From: Acidobacteriota bacterium
GTDB taxonomy: Bacteria; Acidobacteriota; Vicinamibacteria; Vicinamibacterales; UBA2999
Reading direction: 5' to 3'
DNA: 36,496 bases
NCBI GenBank assembly: GCA_022842985.1
Contig: JALHON010000012.1
Span: 1 to 36,496, forward strand
Below the pieces are notes generated by a model. That model searched no databases and had not been told where the DNA came from. It was given only the letters and a program-made list of their open reading frames with translations. Below are positions 26,585-33,676 of this stretch, one piece after another. Numbering within the stretch: the stretch's first letter is position 1; every line of letters starts with the position of its first letter. A program made the translations under genes and the position numbers.

Positions 26585-27616
26585 ATGACCGCCGAGCACA
26601 CCGCCGAGCAGATCAACCCCCGAGTCGAAGCTGGTATCCCGTTCGTCGAGGCGCTGGCGCGTCGCGTGGCCGCCACCATGCCGCACTCGATCGACCTGGG
26701 CGACCTGGTGCAGGACGGGGTCATCGGGCTCATCGATGCCGCCAAGCGGTTCGAGGAATCGCGGGGCATCAAGTTCGAGACCTTCGCCGAGCGCCGCGTG
26801 CGCGGGGCGATGATCGACGCCCTCCGCAAGGATGCCTGGCCGCGTGGCGTGCGCCGCGTGCGCCGCGAGCTCGAGGCGGCGCGTGAGCGCCTGCGCCTCT
26901 CGCTCGGTCACGAGCCGTCGCTGGCGGATCTGGCCGCCGCGGTCGGGTCTGACGAAGAGCGCCTCGGCAAGGTGATCGTCCGCATCAACACCATCGAGCA
27001 GACGTCGCCGCTCTCGTGCGCCGACAACATCGACGAATCGCAGCTCCCCGCCGTGCTCGTGCCGGTGGAAGCCGAGCGTCCCGACGCCGCCTACGAGCGG
27101 CGCGAAGTGCAGGACCGGGTGCGCGGCGCCATCGCCTCGCTGCCCCCGCGCGAACGCCGCGTCATCGCCCTCTATTACTACGGCGAAGTCACGATGAAGG
27201 AAATCGGCGCCGAACTCGGCGTGAACGAATCGCGCGTCTCGCAGCTCCACGCCCGCGCGCTGCGCCGTCTGCGTGAAGCCCTCGGCCCGGATGCCACGCC
27301 CGTCGCGGCGATGGCGGCCATCCGCCAGGCCGTCGTGGCCTTCGAACACCGCCCGAAGATGGCCAAGGCGTCGCTGCCCCAGAGCGACACGGTGGTGCCG
27401 CCGGCCGCGGTGGAACGCGCCGAACGTGGAATCGTGATCGACTACGCCAGCGCTTCGCGCGCCGCGCGCAGCAAGTCGCCGAGCCGGAAGGGCTTGGAGA
27501 GCCACCGGCAGCCGCTGTCCTCGAGGAAGCGTTCGGCGTCGGTGCCGGCCACGTCGCCCGTGACGAAGATGACGCGTCGCGCCAGCGCCGGGGTGGCCGC
27601 GGTCATGGCCCTGTAG
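26585..27616 (+). CDS. FliA/WhiG-type (sigma-28 family) RNA polymerase sigma factor with C-terminal tail
   Basis: 343 residues from ATG 26585 (AGGAG about 10 nt upstream; an earlier in-frame start would add unrelated sequence). Region 2: DLGDLVQDGVIGLIDAAKRF then FETFAERRVRGAMIDALRKDAW, the sigma-28 pattern. Region 3: ELEAARERLRLSLGHEPSLADLA. Region 4: LPPRERRVIALYYYGEVTMKEIGAELGVNESRVSQLHARALRRL, ending near residue 232. The remaining 111 residues form a tail with no recognised domain, the last 58 codons lying antisense to the hybrid kinase gene. No flagellar or sporulation genes occur in the window, so the regulon is unknown. A sigma-54 promoter precedes it. Confidence 0.9.
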   Translation: MTAEHTAEQINPRVEAGIPFVEALARRVAATMPHSIDLGDLVQDGVIGLIDAAKRFEESRGIKFETFAERRVRGAMIDALRKDAWPRGVRRVRRELEAARERLRLSLGHEPSLADLAAAVGSDEERLGKVIVRINTIEQTSPLSCADNIDESQLPAVLVPVEAERPDAAYERREVQDRVRGAIASLPPRERRVIALYYYGEVTMKEIGAELGVNESRVSQLHARALRRLREALGPDATPVAAMAAIRQAVVAFEHRPKMAKASLPQSDTVVPPAAVERAERGIVIDYASASRAARSKSPSRKGLESHRQPLSSRKRSASVPATSPVTKMTRRASAGVAAVMAL

Positions 27617-29076
27617 AACCGGATGCCGTCCACGCGCGGCATCTTCAGATCGCACACGATCAGGTCGTAGTGGTTTTCGGCGACGAGCGCGAGGCCTTCC
27701 TCGCCGTCGCCGGCCCGATCCACGACGAACCCGGCGTCCACGAACGATTCCTTCACCGCACTGGCGAGCGCCGGCTCGTCTTCCACGACGAGCACGCGCG
27801 CGCCCTTGAACACGTCGCGCTTCGGCGCAGCCGTGGCGGCTGGAGCCGGCGGCGGCGGCGGAGGGGGCGCATGGTGCAGGCGTCTGGCCGGGGCGGTCGC
27901 GCCCACCGGCGACATCGGAAACTCCACGAAGAACGAGGCACCGGCGCCCGGCCGTGATTCGAGGCGGATGCGTCCGCCGTGTTCCTGCACGATCGCGTAG
28001 GCCACCGTGAGCCCGAGCCCGGTGCCCTTGCCCACTTCCTTCGTGGTGAAGAAGGGATCGAAGATCTTCCCCTTCACGTCTTCGGCCACGCCCGGCCCGT
28101 CGTCGTTCACTTCCATCACCACCATCTGCTTGGCGCTGTCGTGCCACGTGCGGATGACGATCGTGCCGCGGCCGTTGGCGCCGAGCATCGCCTGCTCGGC
28201 GTTCATCAGCAGGTTGAGCAGCACCTGCTTCACCTGGTGGCCGTCGGCGAACACGGCCGGCAGCCCGGCGGCGAGCGCCGGGATGACGGTGATGTTCGTG
28301 ATGCGCTGCTCGTAGGCGCGCAGGTTCAGTGTTTCGCGGATGATCTCGTTCAGATCGACGAGCGCGCGCGTGCTCTGCCGCTTCCTCGCGAACGTGAGCA
28401 GGTTGCGCACGATCCGGGCGGCGCGTTCCGACTCGCTCAGGATCACGTCGAGCCCGCGCTTGAGCGGCGCGTTGCCGTCGGCGTGCTCCGACAGACGCTC
28501 GGCCCACGACAGGATCGTCGCCAGCGGATTGTTGAGCTCGTGCGCCACGCCCGAGATGGTCTGGCCGAGGGCCGCCATCTTCTCCGTCTGCAGCAGCTGG
28601 TAGTAGAGATCGCGCGACTGCACCTCGAGGTGCTTGCGCTCGCTCACGTCGCGCACGAGCGCTTCGATGCGCATGGCACCGGTGGAATCGGGCGGATCGG
28701 CCGTGGCCGTCACTTCGATCCAGGCCAGCGTGTTGTCGGCGCGGCGCAGGCGCACCAGGTAATCCGCCACCGATCCGGCGTTCGCCAGACGTTCGAGGAA
28801 GGCGACGCGCGCCTGCGGATCGGCGAAGCGGCCCACGTCGAACGGCCGTACTTCGCGCTCGAACGTCTCTGGCGGATAGCCGAGCACGAGCTTCAGGTGC
28901 GGGTTCGCGGCGAGCGTGGTCGTGGTGGCCGCATGCACCATCCCGATGTACACGCCTTCGTGGACCGCCTCGAAGAGGCGCGCGAAGGCCGCCGCGCGGT
29001 CGTCCACCACCGGGCTCAGCGCTTCTTCGGCGGCACCGGCGGCGTCGGTGTCTTGGTGTGGTGCTGCGGCGTCCAT
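27442..29076 (-). CDS. Hybrid sensor histidine kinase (PAS-HisKA-HATPase-receiver)
   Basis: 544 residues, no membrane segment, so a cytoplasmic sensor. PAS domain about 25-150. DHp H-box GVAHELNNPLATIL with His179. ATPase domain: N-box NLLMNAEQAM, G1 DDGPGV, F-box FDPFFTTKEVGKG, G2 GTGLGL. Then a proline-rich linker (PPPPPPPAPAA) and a receiver domain with VVEDEPAL, phosphoacceptor Asp476 (IVCDLKMPRV) and WLSKPF. Its 3' end overlaps the sigma factor gene antisense by 175 nt, and its 5' end overlaps the upstream PCYCGC gene by 61 nt. The start ATG 29076 has a weak GGAA site. It may feed the NtrC-type regulator; not shown by sequence. Confidence 0.94.
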   Translation of the reverse strand: MDAAAPHQDTDAAGAAEEALSPVVDDRAAAFARLFEAVHEGVYIGMVHAATTTTLAANPHLKLVLGYPPETFEREVRPFDVGRFADPQARVAFLERLANAGSVADYLVRLRRADNTLAWIEVTATADPPDSTGAMRIEALVRDVSERKHLEVQSRDLYYQLLQTEKMAALGQTISGVAHELNNPLATILSWAERLSEHADGNAPLKRGLDVILSESERAARIVRNLLTFARKRQSTRALVDLNEIIRETLNLRAYEQRITNITVIPALAAGLPAVFADGHQVKQVLLNLLMNAEQAMLGANGRGTIVIRTWHDSAKQMVVMEVNDDGPGVAEDVKGKIFDPFFTTKEVGKGTGLGLTVAYAIVQEHGGRIRLESRPGAGASFFVEFPMSPVGATAPARRLHHAPPPPPPPAPAATAAPKRDVFKGARVLVVEDEPALASAVKESFVDAGFVVDRAGDGEEGLALVAENHYDLIVCDLKMPRVDGIRFYRAMTAATPALARRVIFVTGDVAGTDAERFLEDSGCRWLSKPFRLGDLLRAAREALA

Positions 29077-29504
29077 TTCCGTTCGATCGCGGCCCGGATG
29101 CTCGCCACGTCGGCGCCGGAGTTGTAGAGCTGCATCGTCTCGCGCGCCACGTCGACGCAGATCGCGCAGCCGAAGCCGTGCGTGTCCCAGCGGGTCACGT
29201 TGCCGTTGGCATCGCGGGCGCCGATGAAGCAGTTTTCGTTGTTGCGATGCCCGTCGGCTTCGCAGCCGCAGTAACAGGGCACGTACCGCGACACCTCCGG
29301 GTGGCGTGCCGCGAACTCGTAGACCGCGCGCGTGACCGCCAGCGGCCGCGCCAGCGCGTAGCCGGCGGTGTTGAGCGGGGGCAGCGGCGCCTGGGCCGCC
29401 GCCGTGGCCGGTCTGGCCGGACCACCCTGCCGCGCAACGAGCGCCACCGCGAACGAGACCGTGAGAGCCAGAGCCAGCGCGCCAACTCGGGGGAGCGTAC
29501 GCAT
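29016..29504 (-). CDS. Secreted PCYCGC-motif protein, unknown function
   Basis: 162 residues with a signal peptide (about 1-26, ALALALTVSFAVALVA). The defining motif PCYCGC is at 76-81, followed by Cys92 and a second pair in HGFGCAICVDVA (Cys113, Cys116), the pattern of the PCYCGC domain family, which probably binds a metal or forms redox-active disulfides. The preceding helix VTRAVYEFAARHPEVSRYV is also typical. The C-terminus is Thr/Pro/Lys-rich. It is the first gene of a two-gene unit with the hybrid kinase, so the kinase may respond to its state; this is speculation from the overlap. Start is ATG 29504. Confidence 0.85.
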   Translation of the reverse strand: MRTLPRVGALALALTVSFAVALVARQGGPARPATAAAQAPLPPLNTAGYALARPLAVTRAVYEFAARHPEVSRYVPCYCGCEADGHRNNENCFIGARDANGNVTRWDTHGFGCAICVDVARETMQLYNSGADVASIRAAIERKWTPQHHTKTPTPPVPPKKR

Positions 29505-29511
29505 GGCCGTT

Positions 29512-29517
29512 ACTTTA
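29512..29517 (-). promoter_or_regulatory. Putative -10 element for the PCYCGC-kinase unit
   Basis: TAAAGT read on the minus strand, 7 nt before the ATG at 29504. If functional, the transcript would have almost no leader. Confidence 0.25.
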
Positions 29518-29563
29518 TCTCAGGCGCGTGGACGAATCGCACGTGATGTACGCTCGATCCGTC

Positions 29564-30529
29564 ATGAGCAGCCGGCTGCCGCGCGTCGCGCACCTCGAAC
29601 CCGACAAGACGGGCTGGAACTTCTTCCTCTGCACCCGCAAGGACGTCCGCGTGGGGAAGAGCGGCGAGTACCTCGCGCTCGTCCTGCAGGACGCCTCCGG
29701 CCAGGTGGCCGGGCGCGTGTTCGACGGCGTGGACCGCTTCAAACACGAATTTGAAATCGGCGAGTTCGTGCGGGCCGAAGGGCGCACGAGTGTCCACAAC
29801 GGCGAATTGCAGCTCGTGGCCGGCAACATCCGCCGGGTGAATCCGGAACAGGACGCCGCCCAGGGGTTCCGCGAGGAAGACTGCATTCCCAGTGCGCCGC
29901 GCCCGATCGGCGACATGTGGACGGAGCTTCTGGCGCTCGTGGAGGCGGTCACCGACCGGCATCTGCGTGTGTTCCTGCTGCGCCTGCTGACCGACCACGA
30001 GGCGGCGTTGCGCGACTGGCCGGCCGCCCAGACGGTGCACCACGCCTACCGCGGCGGGCTGCTCGAACACGTGCTGTCGATGGCCACGGCGGGGAAGGCC
30101 CTGGCGGCGCACTACGGCGCCCGCGAGGACCTGCTGGTGGCCGGCGCCATCATCCACGACATCGGCAAGCTGCAGGAACTCGCCTACGACAACGGCGCCA
30201 TCAGCTACACGCGCGACGGCAACCTCATCGGGCACATCGCGCTCGGGCTCGTCATGGTGCGCGAGGCAGCCAAGGGCGTGAGCGGGTTCCCCGACGATCT
30301 CAGGGCCGAGCTTGAACATCTGGTCGTGTCGCACCACGGCGCCCGCGACAAGGGGTCGCCGGTCGAGCCGAAGAGCGTCGAGGCGTTCATCCTCTCGGCC
30401 GTGGACGACCTGGACGCGAAGCTCCACCAGGTGCGCTCGGCGCTCGGGGAAGGCAGCGCCGAGGCCGAGTTCACTGGCTGGCACCGCCGCTTCGGCCGCG
30501 TGCTCTACCGCGGCGTGCGCGAAAGTTAG
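29564..30529 (+). CDS. OB-fold/HD-domain protein, YhaM-type 3'-5' exoribonuclease family
   Basis: 321 residues from ATG 29564. N-terminal OB-fold about 8-95 (KSGEYLALVLQDASGQVAGRVFDG) binds nucleic acid. HD phosphohydrolase domain about 155-290: HHAYRGGLLEHVLSM, then IIHDIGKLQEL with the HD pair at 198-199, DGNLIGHIALG and LVVSHHG, supplying the metal ligands. This order matches YhaM/CBF1, a manganese-dependent 3'-5' exonuclease. A GTG at 29528 would extend the protein by 12 residues, but that region contains a -10-like TACGCT, so I prefer the ATG. Confidence 0.88.
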   Translation: MSSRLPRVAHLEPDKTGWNFFLCTRKDVRVGKSGEYLALVLQDASGQVAGRVFDGVDRFKHEFEIGEFVRAEGRTSVHNGELQLVAGNIRRVNPEQDAAQGFREEDCIPSAPRPIGDMWTELLALVEAVTDRHLRVFLLRLLTDHEAALRDWPAAQTVHHAYRGGLLEHVLSMATAGKALAAHYGAREDLLVAGAIIHDIGKLQELAYDNGAISYTRDGNLIGHIALGLVMVREAAKGVSGFPDDLRAELEHLVVSHHGARDKGSPVEPKSVEAFILSAVDDLDAKLHQVRSALGEGSAEAEFTGWHRRFGRVLYRGVRES

Positions 30530-30545
30530 CGCACGCGCGCCACGC

Positions 30546-31028
30546 TCAGGCAGAGAACGACGCCCAGCCCTTGAGCTTCGCTGCCTGCTGCAGCCATGCC
30601 GTCAACTGATCGTCGTCGAGCGTGTCGTGCTCGCCGATGTTCAGCCAGCGGGCATTGGGATCCTTGCCCTTCCCGGGAGGCACCGGGTCGAGCGAGGCGC
30701 CGCAGAAGAAGTTCACCTGCACATGGCGGCTCAAGACGTGGAAGGACACGAGCCAACCGTTGTCCTCACGACCGTAGAACGGTGAGTTCCAGCGCACGGC
30801 CTTCCGCACGTGGGGCAGATGGCGAGTGATGAGGGCGTCGAGATGTTCACCGACCGCACGCTTCCAGCCAGGCATCGCGGCGATGTACGCCTGAACCGGC
30901 GCATCACCGTCTCCCTTGGCAATCTGCGGATTTCCCCCCGTCAACAGCTTCACGGGCTCCGACGTGGTGTTGCGACGGACGCGGCTGATGTTACGCCGCT
31001 GGGCGGGTTTGGTCGTGGAAGGACTCAT
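30546..31028 (-). CDS. DUF1801-family protein
   Basis: 160 residues. The DUF1801 (YdhG-like) fold is visible from about residue 40: VQAYIAAMPGWKRAVGEHLDALI, then VRKAVRWNSPFYGREDNGWLVSFHVLSRHVQVNFF and LNIGEHDTLDDDQLTAWLQQAAKL. Biochemical function of the family is not established. The N-terminal 35 residues are basic and Thr/Arg-rich, not seen in short members. It is the last gene of a minus-strand run of seven; a 40-nt spacer with a small hairpin (CTCCA-N5-TGGAG) separates it from the preceding gene. Confidence 0.82.
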   Translation of the reverse strand: MSPSTTKPAQRRNISRVRRNTTSEPVKLLTGGNPQIAKGDGDAPVQAYIAAMPGWKRAVGEHLDALITRHLPHVRKAVRWNSPFYGREDNGWLVSFHVLSRHVQVNFFCGASLDPVPPGKGKDPNARWLNIGEHDTLDDDQLTAWLQQAAKLKGWASFSA

Positions 31029-31068
31029 CGGCAGCCTCCAACGTCTGGAGCGGGTGAGGCGTCAGGCA

Positions 31069-31494
31069 TTACCGCCTGGCCAACCTTTCGCGCTCTCGCT
31101 GACGCTCCAACCGAATCTCCCGCAGCATCTCAAAGCGCCTCGTGTGCGGGATGTCGGGATTCGGCGTGCACCGAACCGAGCCATCAGGGTTCTCAGTGAC
31201 GAGATCTCCGATGCGTCTGCTTTCCTCGATCATTTCGCGTTGCGCGTCGAATTCTTGCGGCACGTAACTGGGGTTGACCGGCTCAACAGCCAGATGACCC
31301 GGGACGAGGCTGCGAGGAAGGAATCCGGACATGCTGCCCCAGCCGTCTACAGACTCGTGGGATTCCTTGATGTAGGGCCTCCCACCATCGCCTGGACGAA
31401 AGGATTCGGATAGGTACTCGCGTTCGTCGGGTGACAGCTCTCGAACGGAGCCGTCCTGATTGACGTACACGAAGTCGCGCTCGCCTGTCACCAT
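31069..31494 (-). CDS. Hypothetical protein
   Basis: 141 residues, soluble, not recognised. Begins VTGERDFVYVNQDGSVRELSPDE; the middle contains GGRPYIKESHESVDGWGSMSGFLPR, a Gly/Trp-rich stretch that looks conserved rather than random; the C-terminus is a highly charged helix (RRFEMLREIRLERQRERERLARR). Its ATG overlaps the end of the reductase gene by 7 nt, an arrangement typical of translational coupling, which supports that it is real. No signal peptide or membrane segment. Confidence 0.65.
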   Translation of the reverse strand: MVTGERDFVYVNQDGSVRELSPDEREYLSESFRPGDGGRPYIKESHESVDGWGSMSGFLPRSLVPGHLAVEPVNPSYVPQEFDAQREMIEESRRIGDLVTENPDGSVRCTPNPDIPHTRRFEMLREIRLERQRERERLARR

Positions 31495-32075
31495 GTGCCC
31501 GTCGACCCAGCCCGGCGAACCTCGTAGCGCAGCTCCACCATGCCGCTCTTGTAAGGACGCACCTCCGCCAGGTGCAGCGGGATGTCGGCGGTGAGCGGGC
31601 CGAAGAACGGAATGCCGTCGCCAATCAATACGGGTACCACCGAGTAGCGCAGTTCATCCGCGAGGCCGAGGCGCAGGCATTCGGTGGCGAGGGCGCCGCC
31701 GCCGCCCACCCAGATGTTGTTGAACCGCGGACGCAGCTGCTCGTTCATGATCGCCGTGAGATCACCGGCGTGGAACTGCACGGTCTCCCGCGTGCGCGGC
31801 AGGTCGCGGTGGGTGAGTACGAACGTGGGCGTGTCGCCGTAGGCCCAGCCGTAGCCCTGCGCTTCGAAGGCCAGCGCCGTTTCGTAGGTGCGCGCGCCCA
31901 TCACGTAGCAATGGATGGATTTCAGGAACTCCGCGATGTACTCCGCCGTGAGCGTGGCGCCACCTTCGAATTCGTCTTTGGTCTCGAGCCAGTCCACGCG
32001 CCCGTCCTTGCGGGCGATGAAGCCGTCGAGGCTGGCGACCATGTGGATGGTGACGCGAGAGGTGCCAGGGCTCAT
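31488..32075 (-). CDS. Dihydrofolate reductase-like protein (RibD C-terminal domain)
   Basis: 195 residues. DHFR/RibD-C fold: IHMVASLDGFIARKDGRVDWL at the start (the MSLDGFIA hallmark), VMGARTYETAL, FVLTHRDLPR, the NADPH loop NNIWVGGGGALATECLRLGLADELRYSVVPVLIGDGIPFFG, and a closing strand VELRYEV. These stand-alone proteins are annotated as NADPH-dependent reductases of unknown substrate. Start ATG 32075 overlaps the stop of the upstream membrane-protein gene by 4 nt (ATGA), so it is part of the coupled cluster. Confidence 0.85.
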   Translation of the reverse strand: MSPGTSRVTIHMVASLDGFIARKDGRVDWLETKDEFEGGATLTAEYIAEFLKSIHCYVMGARTYETALAFEAQGYGWAYGDTPTFVLTHRDLPRTRETVQFHAGDLTAIMNEQLRPRFNNIWVGGGGALATECLRLGLADELRYSVVPVLIGDGIPFFGPLTADIPLHLAEVRPYKSGMVELRYEVRRAGSTGTW

Positions 32076-32506
32076 TGCGGCGAATCCTCGATGAGCTCCC
32101 ACACATAGCGGCTCGTGAGCAGCCGCCACGCGGCGGCCAGCCCCACGATGTACAATCCCAAGGTGGCCGAGAGCGCCACGGGCGCCAGGCGCTGCGCGCG
32201 CGAAACATACTCCCACTGTTGAGCGCCAGGTTCGTACGGGCTGCCCCACTGCAGACAGACGAGAACCGCCAGCGTGTGGGCGCTCAGCACGAGGATGGCG
32301 CCCGTGCGCTTGCCGCGTGCCAGTAGATGCCCAAGGGCGCCCCACAAGAGCACCGGCGCGACGATGCCTGCACCCGGCACCCACGACAGCGGCGCGCCCG
32401 CCAGGGCCAGTGGCAGATAACTTCCATGCCCGCCCGCCGCCACCACGAACGACCCCAGCATGAGCAGGCCGCCGAACGTCAGGCCCGCCTGAAACCCTCT
32501 ACTCAT
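32072..32506 (-). CDS. Four-helix membrane protein, unknown
   Basis: 144 residues with four predicted membrane helices: GLTFGGLLMLGSFVVAAGG, WVPGAGIVAPVLLWGALGHLL, GAILVLSAHTLAVLVCL and LAPVALSATLGLYIVGLAAAW. No known motif. Start and stop both overlap neighbours by 4 nt (ATGA), placing it firmly in a coupled run with the DinB-like and reductase genes. Confidence 0.72.
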   Translation of the reverse strand: MSRGFQAGLTFGGLLMLGSFVVAAGGHGSYLPLALAGAPLSWVPGAGIVAPVLLWGALGHLLARGKRTGAILVLSAHTLAVLVCLQWGSPYEPGAQQWEYVSRAQRLAPVALSATLGLYIVGLAAAWRLLTSRYVWELIEDSPQ

Positions 32507-33015
32507 CGCATGAGCCCCTCGATTTGGCGGATGTGCCGGTCGAGGTGTACGTCGAGCATCCGCAGCGTGTCAGCCATGGTCATCGCCCCCGCCACGGGAT
32601 GAGAGAACAGCGCGTGCCGCCGCACGCGAGTGTCCGAAGCCTCAACCCAACGATGCAGTGCCGCGTGGCTGGCCTCCCACTGCACCCAGAGGTCTCCCAC
32701 GGACCTCGTGCCCTCTGGGCGCAGTGCCGCGGACGGCACCTTCACGGGAATGTCGAAGCGCAGGATGAACATCACCACCCAGTAGAGCGCGCGGTTCCTG
32801 AGTGAACGCTCGCGCGGTGTGCGCTGCTCGAGCGTATCGAGGGGCCCGAACACCACGCGCTCCGACAACACCAGATGTTCCACGATCTCCAGGATCGACC
32901 ACTTGTCGGGACGAGGGCGGGCAGTCACGACGTGTGGCTCGAGCACGGAGACACGCTGCTGCAGGCGAATCCGCTTCGTCTCGATCGCATGCAACCTGGC
33001 AGCAAGGGACTTCAT
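32503..33015 (-). CDS. DinB-like superfamily protein
   Basis: 170 residues, helical. DinB/YfiT four-helix-bundle features: RPDKWSILEIVEHLVLSERVV, with a His of the first metal-ligand position (EHL), and the C-terminal HPVAGAMTMADTLRMLDVHLDRHIRQIEGL carrying the HxxxH pair. DinB-fold proteins include thiol S-transferases and many stress proteins; the substrate here is unknown. Start is ATG 33015 (GTG 33018 also possible). The stop overlaps the next gene by 4 nt. Confidence 0.82.
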   Translation of the reverse strand: MKSLAARLHAIETKRIRLQQRVSVLEPHVVTARPRPDKWSILEIVEHLVLSERVVFGPLDTLEQRTPRERSLRNRALYWVVMFILRFDIPVKVPSAALRPEGTRSVGDLWVQWEASHAALHRWVEASDTRVRRHALFSHPVAGAMTMADTLRMLDVHLDRHIRQIEGLMR

Positions 33016-33057
33016 CACCTGTGCGGTGTCCGCATGATGCCATACGATGCGCCCGAC

Positions 33058-33642
33058 TCAGCGGCGGCAGAGGAAATAGTGATTCGCGCCCTCGTCGGTG
33101 AACTCGCGCACCAGCGTGAGCCCGGCGGCGGTCAGCGCGGCTGCGTACTCCACAGCGCCAAGACTCTGTGACCGGTGGCCGGTGAGCACGTCCGTCCATT
33201 CCACGGGCGCGGCTGGCGACGTGAACAGGAACAGGCCGCCCGGTTCGAGCACCCGCGCCACGCGGGCGATCACATCGCGCTGCGTGTCTGGTGGCAGCAG
33301 GAACAGCACGCCCACGGCCACGACGGCGCCAAACGTGCGCCCGAAGAAGGGCGACGCGGCCAGGTCGTGGCACGCGCACTGGAACTGCGGGAACCTGTCG
33401 GCGAAGCGGGCCAGTAGCGTAGGCGAGGCGTCGATGCCCCACACCACGCAGCCCGCGCGCGCGAGCTCCTGCGTGACCGGCACACCGGCGCCGCAGCCCA
33501 GTTCGAGCACCTCGGTGCCGGGAGCCAGCGTCTGCGCCCACGCGGCCATCGTGCCGGCGCCAACCCGCGCCTTTTCCCGCGCCGCCTGAAAGGTGCCCGC
33601 CGCGGATTCGTAACCTGCGGAAGCGTCGTGGCTCGCCATCAT
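33058..33642 (-). CDS. Class I SAM-dependent methyltransferase
   Basis: 194 residues. SAM-binding motif I VLELGCGAGVPV (residues 45-56), acidic motif II in CVVWGIDASPTLL, motif III ACHDLAASPFF, and motif IV FGAVVAVGVLFLLPP, as in small-molecule methyltransferases of the UbiE/Methyltransf_11 group. The substrate cannot be told. I start at ATG 33642 (GGAAC just upstream); a longer frame exists but its extra residues look random. Short gaps of 42 and 34 nt separate it from its neighbours on the same strand. Confidence 0.85.
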   Translation of the reverse strand: MMASHDASAGYESAAGTFQAAREKARVGAGTMAAWAQTLAPGTEVLELGCGAGVPVTQELARAGCVVWGIDASPTLLARFADRFPQFQCACHDLAASPFFGRTFGAVVAVGVLFLLPPDTQRDVIARVARVLEPGGLFLFTSPAAPVEWTDVLTGHRSQSLGAVEYAAALTAAGLTLVREFTDEGANHYFLCRR

Positions 33643-33676
33643 TGTTCCGCGTGCTTTGCGGGATCTTCGCGGGCGG

